Under the pieces are notes generated by a model. It made no database searches. It was not told where the DNA came from and saw only the letters and a program-made list of their open reading frames with translations. Below, piece by piece: positions 54,686-64,000 of a DNA stretch of 64,000 nucleotides (its first letter is position 1; each line of letters starts with the position of its first letter). This stretch comes from Rahnella laticis (GTDB taxonomy: Bacteria; Pseudomonadota; Gammaproteobacteria; Enterobacterales; Enterobacteriaceae): positions 62,001 to 126,000 of the forward strand of contig NZ_JADOBI010000012.1 of assembly GCF_015644585.1 (NCBI RefSeq), in the 5' to 3' direction. Made by a program: the position numbers and the translations under genes.

Positions 54686-55609
54686 ATGAGCATTCCTCAC
54701 AGCACGCTTCACGCTGTTGCCCCGGCAGCCCGCACACGCGGGTTGTCTTTGCAGATTTACGGTTATCTGCTGATTTTGCCCGCGCTCTGTTTTTTGCTGC
54801 TGTTTACCCACTATCCGGCGCTGGCAACGATTTGGGAAAGCGTGTTCAGCGCCGCCCGTAACGGGCATCCGGCGCAGTTTGTCGGGCTGGATAACTACCG
54901 GGCGCTGCTTGATGACGACACGTTTATGCTGTCGCTGCGCAACAATCTGCTTTATGCGGTGATCACCATTCCGCTGTCGGTCGCGCTGGCGCTGATGATG
55001 GCGCTGGCGGTCAACCGCCGTTTGCGCGGTAACGCCATGGTTCGCGCAGCGTTTTTTATCCCTTCATTATTGCCAATGGTGGCGATCGCCAATCTCTGGC
55101 TGTTTTTCTATACACCGCAGCTCGGGTTGCTTAACAAACTGATGGCGCTGTTTTCGCTGCCCGCCGTGAACTGGCTCGGCGAACCGGGGACCGCGCTTTA
55201 CAGCCTGATGGTGGTTTCCGTCTGGCGCGAAGCCGGGTTCTTTATGATTTTTTATCTCGCGGCGTTACAGCAAATCGATCCGCGTCTGGCTGAGGCGGCA
55301 GAAATAGAAGGGGCGTCGCGCCGCTACTTTTTCCGTCGCGTGCAGTGGCCGCTGCTGATGCCGACCACGCTGTTTATTCTGATCAATGCGTCTATGAACG
55401 CCTTCCGCATCGTCGATCAGGTGATTGCGATGACCAACGGCGGGCCAAATAACAGCACCAGTCTGCTGCTGTTTTATATCTACCGCACCGCGTTCAGCTA
55501 CTGGGATTTGCCGTACGCCTCGGCGATGACCGTGGTGTTGCTGGCGATTCTTGCCACGATTGCGCTGATCAAATTCAATTTGCTGGATAAAAGGACGCAC
55601 TATCAATGA
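54686..55609 (+). CDS. Ugp-type ABC importer, permease (UgpA-like)
   Basis: A 307-aa MalF/UgpA-type permease with six helices: YGYLLILPALCFLLLF first, then RAAFFIPSLLPMVAIANLW, and the EAA loop EAAEIEGASRRYFFRRVQWPLL. It overlaps the next permease gene by four bases. Confidence 0.93.
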   Translation: MSIPHSTLHAVAPAARTRGLSLQIYGYLLILPALCFLLLFTHYPALATIWESVFSAARNGHPAQFVGLDNYRALLDDDTFMLSLRNNLLYAVITIPLSVALALMMALAVNRRLRGNAMVRAAFFIPSLLPMVAIANLWLFFYTPQLGLLNKLMALFSLPAVNWLGEPGTALYSLMVVSVWREAGFFMIFYLAALQQIDPRLAEAAEIEGASRRYFFRRVQWPLLMPTTLFILINASMNAFRIVDQVIAMTNGGPNNSTSLLLFYIYRTAFSYWDLPYASAMTVVLLAILATIALIKFNLLDKRTHYQ

Positions 55610-56451
55610 GCAGCCTGACGATGACGTTAACGCCGGTGCGGACGTTTTCCGCAGGCCGTTTGTGCCTGAATATTGCCATCTGGCTGGCGGCGTTTTTGTG
55701 GTTTTTGCCGGTGCTGGTGTCAGTCTGGGTCGCGATTCATCCGGCATCTGAACAGGGGAGCTTTTCCCTGTTTGCGCCGCTGACTTTTCAGAATTTTATC
55801 AACGCCTGGCAAGCCGCGCCGTTCGGGCGCTATTTTCTCAATACCACGCTGCTGGTGCTGATGATTGTGGTGTGCCAGCTGGTTTTAGCGACGCTCGCCG
55901 CCTACGCGCTGGTACGGTTTAAACTTAAAGGCGCGGGGATCATTTTTGCGCTGGTGCTGTTGCAACTGATGATCAGCCCCGACGTTCTGATCCTCAATAA
56001 CTACAAAACGATCGGCGCGTTCGGCCTGCGCGACAGTTTGCTCGGGATAGCGCTGCCGTATTTCGCCTCGGCGTTTGCCATTTTCCTGCTGCGCCAGACG
56101 TTCCGGAGCATTCCGCTGGTGCTCGAAGAAGCCGCGATTGTGGAAGGTGCCAGCCGTTTTTACATTCTGCGCAAAATCTATATCCCGCTGGCGAAACCGG
56201 TATACGTGGCGTTTGCGCTGGTGTCGGTAAGCTTTCACTGGAACGATTTCCTCTGGCCGCTGGTGATTACCGATTCGGTAAAAGTGCGGCCGATTACCGT
56301 CGGGCTTCAGCTGTTTTCCGCGCCGGAACAGGGCGTGCAGTGGGCGCTTATCGGCGCGGCAACGCTGATGACGGTGCTGCCGTTATTGGCTTTATTCCTT
56401 ATTTTTCAACGTCAGTTCGTTCAATCCTTTATGCGGGCTGGGATTCGTTAA
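55606..56451 (+). CDS. Ugp-type ABC importer, permease (UgpE-like)
   Basis: A 281-aa MalG/UgpE-type permease; the EAA loop reads EEAAIVEGASRFYILRKIYIPLAKP and the C-terminus FQRQFVQSFMRAGIR is the normal family ending. Followed after 18 bases by the phosphoesterase gene. Confidence 0.93.
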   Translation: MSSLTMTLTPVRTFSAGRLCLNIAIWLAAFLWFLPVLVSVWVAIHPASEQGSFSLFAPLTFQNFINAWQAAPFGRYFLNTTLLVLMIVVCQLVLATLAAYALVRFKLKGAGIIFALVLLQLMISPDVLILNNYKTIGAFGLRDSLLGIALPYFASAFAIFLLRQTFRSIPLVLEEAAIVEGASRFYILRKIYIPLAKPVYVAFALVSVSFHWNDFLWPLVITDSVKVRPITVGLQLFSAPEQGVQWALIGAATLMTVLPLLALFLIFQRQFVQSFMRAGIR

Positions 56452-56469
56452 GAACAACCGGAGCATCTT

Positions 56470-57414
56470 ATGACCGTCATCACCTCATCCCCTTTGTTAT
56501 CGGAAGCGCAGGAACGGGCTCTGGGCAACGTGAATGCTTTGTATCAGTTGCCGGATATGCATGACGCGGCAGTTTCAGGCGTCAGGCTGCGTTTCGGGCT
56601 GATTGCTGACCCGCAATACGCCGATGCCGATGTACAAAAAGAGCGTCATTACCGCAACAGCCTGAATAAACTGGCGACCGCTATAAATGAGCTGAATGAT
56701 TTAAAGCTCGATTTCGTGGTTACGCTGGGCGACCTGGTGGATCGCGACTGGAGCAGTTATCAGGCGGTGCTGGCGCGGTACGAGGCGTTGCGCCATCCGC
56801 ACGCCGTGCTCATTGGTAACCACGATGCGCAGGTGATTTCCCAACATCTGGCGGCGCAGTCTCCAGCGCTGGGATTGCCGAAAAGCTATTACCAGTTCAG
56901 CCTGCCGGGCTTTCGTTTTCTGGTCATTGACGGCAACGACGTCAGTTTGTACTGCAATCATGCCAACGGCGAAGACCGTCAGCTGGCAGAATTTATGCTC
57001 GATGAACTGACTGAATGCCAGCAGTCGCAGGCGCAGCCGTGGAACGGCGCGGTAGGGCGTAAACAGCTGGAATGGATTGAGCAAAACCTGAAACAGGCGC
57101 GTGCGCAGGGCGAAACGGTGCTGGTGTTCGGCCATTACCCGCTGACGCCGGTGAACACGCATAACCTGTGGAACTGCGAAACGCTGGTGGAATTGCTATG
57201 CCGCTATAACGTGCGCGCGTATTTCGCCGGGCACGATCACCGCGGGGGGTATGACCGCGTGGAAAACACCGATTTTATTACGCTTAAAGGCATGGTGGAC
57301 GGGGAAAGCAGCCTGCCATTTTCATCCGTCACGCTGACCGGCGAAGTGCTGACAATCACGGGATACGGGCCGGAAATCAGCAGGGTGTTGAGCCGCCAGG
57401 TTGAGTCTCTGTAA
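56470..57414 (+). CDS. Metallophosphoesterase, ADP-ribose/CDP-alcohol diphosphatase-like
   Basis: A 314-aa calcineurin-fold phosphoesterase, cytoplasmic. Motifs: ADPQYADAD (Asp47, Gln49), TLGDLVDRD (Asp88), GNHD (Asn117, His118), GHYPLTP and GHDHRGG. DxQ instead of DxH in the first motif and the following ERHYRNSLNKLATAINELN closely resemble the Mn-dependent ADP-ribose/CDP-alcohol diphosphatase (ADPRM) family. It is the last gene of a Ugp-like importer operon, at the place where E. coli ugp carries the phosphodiesterase ugpQ, so it probably hydrolyses the imported phosphodiester or pyrophosphate compound. Confidence 0.85.
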   Translation: MTVITSSPLLSEAQERALGNVNALYQLPDMHDAAVSGVRLRFGLIADPQYADADVQKERHYRNSLNKLATAINELNDLKLDFVVTLGDLVDRDWSSYQAVLARYEALRHPHAVLIGNHDAQVISQHLAAQSPALGLPKSYYQFSLPGFRFLVIDGNDVSLYCNHANGEDRQLAEFMLDELTECQQSQAQPWNGAVGRKQLEWIEQNLKQARAQGETVLVFGHYPLTPVNTHNLWNCETLVELLCRYNVRAYFAGHDHRGGYDRVENTDFITLKGMVDGESSLPFSSVTLTGEVLTITGYGPEISRVLSRQVESL

Positions 57415-57420
57415 CAAGCA

Positions 57421-57444
57421 AAAAGCCCGCCGTAGCGGGCTTTG
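57421..57444. terminator. Bidirectional terminator between phosphoesterase and ldhA
   Basis: AAAGCCCGC and GCGGGCTTT form a nine-base stem with a CGTA loop, A-rich on the left and T-rich on the right, at the convergent point of the two genes. Confidence 0.9.
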
Positions 57445-57459
57445 AACATTATGACAGGG

Positions 57460-58452
57460 CTACGCCGTCAGCAGGTTCGGGCAGTTTTGCCCTTTGGTCA
57501 GCTGATCAATGTTCATCAGCGTGGTTTCAGAAATGCTGGTCAGCGCGTCACTGGTCAGGAATGCCTGATGGCCGGTGAACAGCACGTTGTGGCATGAAGA
57601 CAGGCGGCGGAAAACGTCGTCGAGGATGACTTCGTTTGAGTTGTCCTCGAAGAACAAATCGCGCTCGTTTTCATACACGTCCATACCCAGCGCGCCGATT
57701 TTCTGTTTTTTCAGCGCGTCAATGGCGGCTGTCGCGTCCAGCAAAGCGCCGCGGCTGGTGTTCACGATCATCACGCCGTCTTTCATTTTGGCAAAGGACT
57801 GAGCGTTGAGCAGATGGTGGTTTTCCGGCGTCAGCGGGCAGTGCAGGGAAATTACGTCGGATTCTGCGTAAAGCGTATCCAGATCGACATATTCTGCGCC
57901 CAGTTCCAGCGCAAGCGGGCTTGGATACGGGTCAAAAGCCAGGATCCGCATTCCAAAACCTTTCAGAATACGCATCGTTGCCACGCCGATTTTACCGGTG
58001 CCGATGATACCGGCGGTGCGCTGGTACATGTTAAAACCAATCAGCCCTTCGAGTGAGAAGTTGGCTTCGCGGGTGCGCTGATAAGCACGGTGAATGTGGC
58101 GGTTAAGACACATCATCATGCCGACGGTGTGTTCTGCGACGGCTTCCGGTGAATAGGCCGGAACGCGCACAACGGAAATGCCCAGTTCTTTCGCCGCCTC
58201 AAGATCGACGTTGTTAAAGCCCGCGCAGCGCAACGCCAGCGTTTTTATCCCCAGAGAAGCCAGTTCCTGCAACACTTCGCGGCTGCCGTCATCATTGACG
58301 AAAATACAGACGGCATCTGCACCGGCTGCGGTTTTTGCAGTTTGCGGGGACAGCAGAAAATCGAAAAATTCCAGTTCATAGCCATAATGTTCATTGACCA
58401 GTTCCAGATATTTCCGGTCGTAATTTTTAGTACTGTAGACAGCCACTTTCAT
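57460..58452 (-). CDS. ldhA: D-lactate dehydrogenase (fermentative) LdhA
   Basis: A 330-aa cytoplasmic NAD-dependent 2-hydroxyacid dehydrogenase that reduces pyruvate to D-lactate in fermentation; almost identical in outline to E. coli LdhA (MKVAVYSTKNYDRKYL, LALRCAGFNNVD, GIIGTGKIG NAD loop, VYENERDLFFED, FTGHQAFLT with the catalytic His). The start at 58452 is set by homology; the open frame runs 57 codons further upstream without a ribosome site. Divergent from ydbH, as in E. coli. Confidence 0.97.
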   Translation of the reverse strand: MKVAVYSTKNYDRKYLELVNEHYGYELEFFDFLLSPQTAKTAAGADAVCIFVNDDGSREVLQELASLGIKTLALRCAGFNNVDLEAAKELGISVVRVPAYSPEAVAEHTVGMMMCLNRHIHRAYQRTREANFSLEGLIGFNMYQRTAGIIGTGKIGVATMRILKGFGMRILAFDPYPSPLALELGAEYVDLDTLYAESDVISLHCPLTPENHHLLNAQSFAKMKDGVMIVNTSRGALLDATAAIDALKKQKIGALGMDVYENERDLFFEDNSNEVILDDVFRRLSSCHNVLFTGHQAFLTSDALTSISETTLMNIDQLTKGQNCPNLLTA

Positions 58453-58689
58453 GGTGTTTCTCCGCAGTGAGTTTGAATCTCTGGCGAAATCGTTTCCGAC
58501 TGTTTTATAAGGAATAAACATTTTCAGAAACAATTCGCAATATGCCACCAAACTAACAGAGCATCGGGGTGCCGACAATTTTTCCTGTGCTATTTGGGTG
58601 CCGGATACTGGTATTTCAACCATCAGTTGTTACGATAATTATGATATCTTGCGGGCGGTCAGACGATTAAGTGCAAAACAAGGCAAGTC

Positions 58690-61416
58690 ATGAGGAACGG
58701 ACTGAAGAGAAGCGCGCAAATTATCCTGAGTATAGTGGTGATTCTCGCGCTGCTGATGTGGGGGTTATGGAAAACGGTGCCGCGCTGGCTGCCACCGGTT
58801 GCCAGCCACTGGCTCCCGAAAGGAACACAACTGACGCTCAGCGGTGCGCCGCACTGGTCGGACGGCGTGTTGCAATTGCCGGGGCTGCGTTATTCCGCCG
58901 GTGAATGCCAGCTTGCGACTGCGGAAAATGCACGCCTGAGCAAAGAAGCCGGTCACTGGGCGCTCAATATTGATGCGCTGAAAGTCGATACTGCCTGTCT
59001 GGCGCAACTGCCAAAAAGTGACACCTCATCGCCGCTCTCCGTGGCGGATTTACAACATCTGCTGCCCGACGGGCGCGTCAACGTGACGCAACTTTCCGTT
59101 ACGCCCTGGCAGCGTTATGCGGGGCAGGTTCAGCTCAGCAGCGAAGGCGGCGTACAGCATCTGACCGTGAGCGGCGACGCGCTGAAACTCGACGCCGTAC
59201 TCGGTGCCGACCGTACGCTGGCGATCCATTCGTTCAGCCTGATCCCACCCGGCAGCGAACAACCTGTCACGCTCAGCGGCAAACTGCTTCTGCCCGCCAC
59301 GTTCGATCAGCTGCCGGAGTCCGGCGAGCTTCATGCAGAAATTCAAACCGCGCAGGTTCCATCTCCGCTGGACATTATTCTCAGCTGGCAGGCAACGGAA
59401 GGCCAAATCACGCTGACGGAAAAAGACAGCGATAAGCCGCTGGCGATGCTGCCGTGGAAACTCAATGGCAATGCATTGCAGATTTCACAAGGGCAATGGC
59501 GCTGGCCGTATGCCGCGCAGCCGCTGGCCGGTGGTGTTAACCTGACGCTCAGCGACTGGTCACCGGCGTTTGATCAGACCAATATCACCGCACGTCTTAA
59601 CGTACTGACGCAGGGCCACAACGGTAAAGCCAACGTGGTGCTGAGCATGGGGCCGGGGCGCATCGGGCTGCTCGACAGCAATTTAGGTTTCCGGCTGACC
59701 GGGCAGGCGAATTTGCAGGCCACTTCTCTGAGCGCCTCATTGCCCGGCGAACTGAGCGGTTCCGTGCTTAACCCGACGCTGTTACTGCGCAGCGGTTCAC
59801 TGTTGCGCGCGTGGGGAAAACCGACGCCGGAGCTGACCATCACCGACGCACGCTGGCCGCTGGCGGGCGTGAAAGTGTCGGCGCAGGGCGTCAGCGGGCC
59901 GTTGCAGGCGATTCTGAAAGCCAGTCACCGCTTCTGGGGTAAATTCGATCTGCACCTCAGCGGCAAATCGCAGGAATTCTGGCCGGACGCCGGGCAGTGG
60001 GATTTCAACTACTGGGGTAACGGGCATCTGCCGCCGCTTAACGGCCGCTGGGATATGTCCGGCAAAGGGCAATGGCACGATAACCGGATCAGCATTAACA
60101 GCCTTTCGACCGGTTTCGACCGTCTGCACTATGGCCTGGTCGACGTGGAAGCGCCGCGCCTGACGCTGGATAAACCCCTGGTCTGGCTGCGCCCTCCGGC
60201 TGCGCGATTCAAACCGCAATATCCTGATTTACCGACAGTATTCAAAGGCGACATCAAATTGGTGGCGAAGAAAATTGCGCTCACCAACGGCGGTTATCTG
60301 CCGCCTGCGACGCTGGTATTGCAGCTCAGCGGCGACAGCCCGGATCGTTTTGGCATGCGCGGTATGCTGGACGCCAGACCGATTGGCCCTATCCGGCTGA
60401 CCGGACGCTGGGACGGTGAGCGTCTGCGCGGCGAAGCCTGGTGGCCGAAGCAGCAACTGACGTCTTTCCAGACGCTGCTGACGCCAGATCTCAACATCAA
60501 ACTGCGCGACGGGAGTTTCTACGCCCAGTCGGCGTTTTCCGCCGCACGGGGTCAGGGTTTTGTCGCCGGTGGTCACTGGGTGGTGAAAAATGGCGGGCTG
60601 TGGATGAAAGACGGCGACCTGAGCGGGCTGGATTTCAGTCTGCCGTATCGTTTGCAGGATTCCGTCTGGCAGCTCGGCGTGAAAAAGCCCGTTACGCTGC
60701 GTATTGGCGAGGTGAATAATCTGGTGGCGATGAAAAATATCACCGCCGATTTACAGGGACATTATCCGTGGAGCGAAAACAAACCGCTGACGCTCACCAA
60801 TCTGGGCGTGGATATGCTACGCGGGCATCTGAGCCTGTCGGCGCTGAGAATGCCGCAACACGATGCGGCGGTGCTGAAACTGGAAAAAATCAATCTCAGC
60901 GAGCTGTTTACGGCGCTGAAACCCAAACAACTGGCGATGTCCGGCGTGATTTACGGCGAACTGCCGCTGTTTGTTGAGAATCCGAAATGGATCATTCAGA
61001 ACGGGTGGATCAAAAATGACGGCGGCCTGACGCTGCGTCTGGATCCGCAATTTGCCGATGCAATGGCCAGCGGTAATTTCGCCAATAAAATGGTGGTGAG
61101 TCTGTTGCGTTACATGGAAATCAGCCGCTCCGACGCGCAGGTCAGCCTCGATAATCTGGGCATGCTGACGATGGCGGCGAAAGTCGACGGCGTGAATTAC
61201 ACCGACACGACTCACGGCGGCGATAAGGAAAAGCGCGAAATCGTGCTCAATTACACCCATCAGGAAAACATTTACCAGCTGTGGCGCAGTTTGCGTTTTG
61301 GCGACAACCTTCAGGACTGGCTGCAACAGGAGGTGTCATTGCCTGCTGATGCGCTGTCGAAAGGTCCGGTTTCTGCCGGACAGAAAAAGGAACAAACAGT
61401 GAGGAAGGAACAATGA
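58690..61416 (+). CDS. ydbH: Intermembrane phospholipid transport protein YdbH (AsmA/TamB-like)
   Basis: A 908-aa protein anchored by one N-terminal helix (about 10-28) with a very long periplasmic beta-rich body, an AsmA-like repeating-groove bridge that carries phospholipids between inner and outer membranes alongside TamB and YhdP. The C-terminal DUF2993-like part includes GGLTLRLDPQFADAMASGNFANKMVVSLLRYMEI. AAGG lies upstream. The gene overlaps ynbE by four bases and ydbL follows, the conserved ydbH-ynbE-ydbL operon. Confidence 0.95.
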   Translation: MRNGLKRSAQIILSIVVILALLMWGLWKTVPRWLPPVASHWLPKGTQLTLSGAPHWSDGVLQLPGLRYSAGECQLATAENARLSKEAGHWALNIDALKVDTACLAQLPKSDTSSPLSVADLQHLLPDGRVNVTQLSVTPWQRYAGQVQLSSEGGVQHLTVSGDALKLDAVLGADRTLAIHSFSLIPPGSEQPVTLSGKLLLPATFDQLPESGELHAEIQTAQVPSPLDIILSWQATEGQITLTEKDSDKPLAMLPWKLNGNALQISQGQWRWPYAAQPLAGGVNLTLSDWSPAFDQTNITARLNVLTQGHNGKANVVLSMGPGRIGLLDSNLGFRLTGQANLQATSLSASLPGELSGSVLNPTLLLRSGSLLRAWGKPTPELTITDARWPLAGVKVSAQGVSGPLQAILKASHRFWGKFDLHLSGKSQEFWPDAGQWDFNYWGNGHLPPLNGRWDMSGKGQWHDNRISINSLSTGFDRLHYGLVDVEAPRLTLDKPLVWLRPPAARFKPQYPDLPTVFKGDIKLVAKKIALTNGGYLPPATLVLQLSGDSPDRFGMRGMLDARPIGPIRLTGRWDGERLRGEAWWPKQQLTSFQTLLTPDLNIKLRDGSFYAQSAFSAARGQGFVAGGHWVVKNGGLWMKDGDLSGLDFSLPYRLQDSVWQLGVKKPVTLRIGEVNNLVAMKNITADLQGHYPWSENKPLTLTNLGVDMLRGHLSLSALRMPQHDAAVLKLEKINLSELFTALKPKQLAMSGVIYGELPLFVENPKWIIQNGWIKNDGGLTLRLDPQFADAMASGNFANKMVVSLLRYMEISRSDAQVSLDNLGMLTMAAKVDGVNYTDTTHGGDKEKREIVLNYTHQENIYQLWRSLRFGDNLQDWLQQEVSLPADALSKGPVSAGQKKEQTVRKEQ

Positions 61417-61607
61417 AACTGCGACTCGTCGGGCCATCTCTGGCGCTCAGCGTGATGATGCTCAGCGGCTGTGTTCCGCGCATCGAACTGGCGGCGCCGA
61501 AAGAGCCGATCACGATAAACATGAACGTTAAAATCGAGCATGAAATTCATATCAAAGTTGACAAGGATGTCGAGAACCTGCTGAAAAATCAAAGCGATTT
61601 GTTCTAG
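61413..61607 (+). CDS. ynbE: Outer-membrane lipoprotein YnbE
   Basis: A 64-aa lipoprotein with lipobox LSGC (Cys20) and a short beta-rich tail (KEPITINMNVKIEHEIHIKV). In E. coli YnbE pairs with the C-terminus of YdbH to complete the transport bridge at the outer membrane. Start overlaps the ydbH stop (ATGA). Confidence 0.95.
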   Translation: MKLRLVGPSLALSVMMLSGCVPRIELAAPKEPITINMNVKIEHEIHIKVDKDVENLLKNQSDLF

Positions 61608-61615
61608 GAGCCTGT

Positions 61616-61954
61616 ATGTCCGGAGTATTGTTCAAAAGATTCAGCCTGATGATCCTGGCCAGCGGATTACTGTTTTGTAGCCAGGCTTTTGCGTTAACGC
61701 TCAATGAAGCCAAACAGCAGGGGCGCGTGGGCGAAACGCTTTCCGGCTATCTGGCGCCCGTGAAGCAGGATGCAGAAAGCGTCGCGCTGGCGGCAAAAAT
61801 CAACGATGCGCGCAAACAGCAATATCAGCAGGTGGCGCAGGATAATAACGTCAGCACCGACGACGTCGCCAGGCTCGCCGGGCAAAAACTGGTCGCCAGA
61901 GCCGCAACAGGTGAGTACGTGCGCGGCATAAACGGGAAGTGGTTGCAGAAGTAA
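61616..61954 (+). CDS. ydbL: Periplasmic protein YdbL
   Basis: A 112-aa exported protein (signal peptide about 1-26, cleavage near AFA) of the DUF1318 family: LTLNEAKQQGRVGETLSGYLAPV...INDARKQQYQQVAQ. It acts with YdbH-YnbE, thought to prevent excess YdbH-YnbE association. AGGAG lies upstream; eight bases after ynbE. Confidence 0.95.
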   Translation: MSGVLFKRFSLMILASGLLFCSQAFALTLNEAKQQGRVGETLSGYLAPVKQDAESVALAAKINDARKQQYQQVAQDNNVSTDDVARLAGQKLVARAATGEYVRGINGKWLQK

Positions 61955-61971
61955 CCCGGAAATTAAGGCAT

Positions 61972-61998
61972 AAAAAAAGCGCGCCATTCGGCGCGCAA
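61972..61998 (-). terminator. Terminator of azoR
   Basis: GCGCGCC (61979-61985) and GGCGCGC (61990-61996) form the stem; read on the minus strand it is followed by seven T. It also faces the end of ydbL, where it can act as a stem without T run. Confidence 0.85.
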
Positions 61999-62075
61999 GT
62001 GCTTTATCACAACATCATCTGAGCGGGTCTGAAAGATTCTAAAGTGAATGATGGCTCAGATTGTGATAACAGATG

Positions 62076-63117
<1,042 letters not shown>

Positions 63118-64000
63118 GTGAAATCACCGCTCGCGGCATTATCAGCGCAGTTAGACGGGCTGATGCTACGTGACCGGCAACGCCTGCAACGTCGTTTGCA
63201 GGGTGCCAAAAAGACTTTTGATCAGAACACCAACCCTCAGGCCGTTGAAGCATTAACGGCTGAGCTTCAGAACGCCATTTCCGAAAGCCTGAAGAAAGTC
63301 ACTGCCCGTGAAGCATCGCGGCCAAAAATCAGCTATCCGGCAAATCTGCCGGTCAGCCAGAAAAAAGATGACATCTTTAAGGCCATCCGCGACCACCAGG
63401 TGGTGATTGTCGCCGGTGAGACCGGTTCCGGTAAAACCACGCAGATCCCGAAAATCTGTATGGAACTCGGGCGCGGCATTAAAGGGGTGATCGGGCATAC
63501 GCAGCCACGCCGTCTGGCGGCGCGTACTGTCGCCAACCGTATCGCCGATGAGCTGGATACCACGCTCGGCAATACCGTCGGTTATAAAGTCCGATTTAAC
63601 GATCAGGTCAGCGATAACACGCTGGTGAAGCTGATGACCGACGGTATTCTGCTGGCGGAGATCCAGCAGGATCGCATGCTGATGCAGTACGACACGCTGA
63701 TCATCGATGAAGCCCACGAACGTAGTCTCAACATCGACTTTATACTCGGTTATCTGCGCCAGTTGTTGCCAAAACGCCCGGATCTGAAAGTCATTATTAC
63801 GTCTGCGACTATCGATCCGCAGCGGTTCTCCCGGCACTTTAATAATGCGCCGATCATTGAAGTTTCCGGCCGTACCTACCCGGTTGACGTGCGTTATCGC
63901 CCGATTGTGGATGATGCGGACGACGTTGACCGCGACCAGTTGCAGGCGATTTTCGACGCTGTGGATGAACTGGGTCGCGAAAGCATGGGCGATATCCTGA
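63118..64000 (+). CDS. hrpA: ATP-dependent RNA helicase HrpA, 3' end cut by window edge
   Basis: The first 294 codons of a DEAH-box helicase of about 1300 aa that rescues stalled or collided ribosomes. Seen: Walker [10 protein letters not shown] (100-108), TQPRRLAA (motif Ia), DEAH (197-200) and SAT. Closely matches E. coli HrpA. The GTG at 63118 has AAGGA eight bases upstream and gives a near-family N-terminus; an in-frame ATG at 63064 without a ribosome site is the alternative. Confidence 0.95.
   Translation, partial: MKSPLAALSAQLDGLMLRDRQRLQRRLQGAKKTFDQNTNPQAVEALTAELQNAISESLKKVTAREASRPKISYPANLPVSQKKDDIFKAIRDHQVVIVAGETGSGKTTQIPKICMELGRGIKGVIGHTQPRRLAARTVANRIADELDTTLGNTVGYKVRFNDQVSDNTLVKLMTDGILLAEIQQDRMLMQYDTLIIDEAHERSLNIDFILGYLRQLLPKRPDLKVIITSATIDPQRFSRHFNNAPIIEVSGRTYPVDVRYRPIVDDADDVDRDQLQAIFDAVDELGRESMGDIL

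Overview
The window looks like chromosome from an enterobacterium of the Yersiniaceae/Rahnella type. The right edge has the E. coli-like neighbourhood ldhA / ydbH-ynbE-ydbL / azoR / hrpA, and the asc (beta-glucoside), ars and fhuF genes are all close relatives of enterobacterial genes. The genus is an inference from gene content. No rRNA, tRNA, CRISPR array, transposase or integrase was seen.

Layout. 1-8.2 kb: truncated MFS transporter, an unknown 112-aa protein, fhuF (siderophore iron release), a DHDPS/NAL-type aldolase, a gamma-glutamyltransferase-family protein and a PAS-PAS-GGDEF-EAL c-di-GMP enzyme. 8.5-16.9 kb: a small His/Pro-rich exported protein, then sugar genes: ascG divergent from ascFB, and a LacI regulator divergent from a cytoplasmic GH5-like glycosidase plus a GPH-family symporter. 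16.9-17.1 kb: a candidate sigma54-driven small RNA. 17.8-21.0 kb: a polar amino-acid ABC importer. 21.0-23.9 kb: arsH divergent from arsRBC.

23.9-51.4 kb is mainly organosulfur/amino-acid scavenging. A Dpp-like ABC importer, three NtaA/DmoA-type FMN monooxygenases, one MsnO8-type luciferase-like oxidoreductase and two related GNAT acetyltransferases are present. The block 40.4-47.4 kb (importer, MmgE/PrpD protein, M20 deacylase, GNAT, fumarase-superfamily lyase) matches the gene content of clusters described for S-(2-succino)cysteine breakdown (yxe operon and its S-(2-succino) lyase variant). A dehydrogenase, FMN monooxygenase and aminotransferase operon runs divergently beside it. Between the two scavenging blocks (34.9-39.7 kb) sits a visibly AT-rich, tightly coupled operon of four unrecognised membrane proteins: a four-TM protein, a membrane-anchored VWA-like protein, a ZorA/MotA-like protein with a long coiled-coil tail, and a ZorB/MotB-like single-TM partner. 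This is the best candidate for an undescribed system.

52.2-57.4 kb: a Ugp-like ABC importer with a metallophosphoesterase resembling Mn-dependent ADP-ribose/CDP-alcohol diphosphatase. 57.4-64 kb: ldhA, ydbH-ynbE-ydbL, azoR and the start of hrpA.

Six intergenic regions carry copies of a large modular repeat family (about 230-380 bp per copy), usually as tail-to-tail pairs. Stem-loops at fixed places in the copies change sequence while keeping base pairing. Many open frames inside these repeats are not genes.
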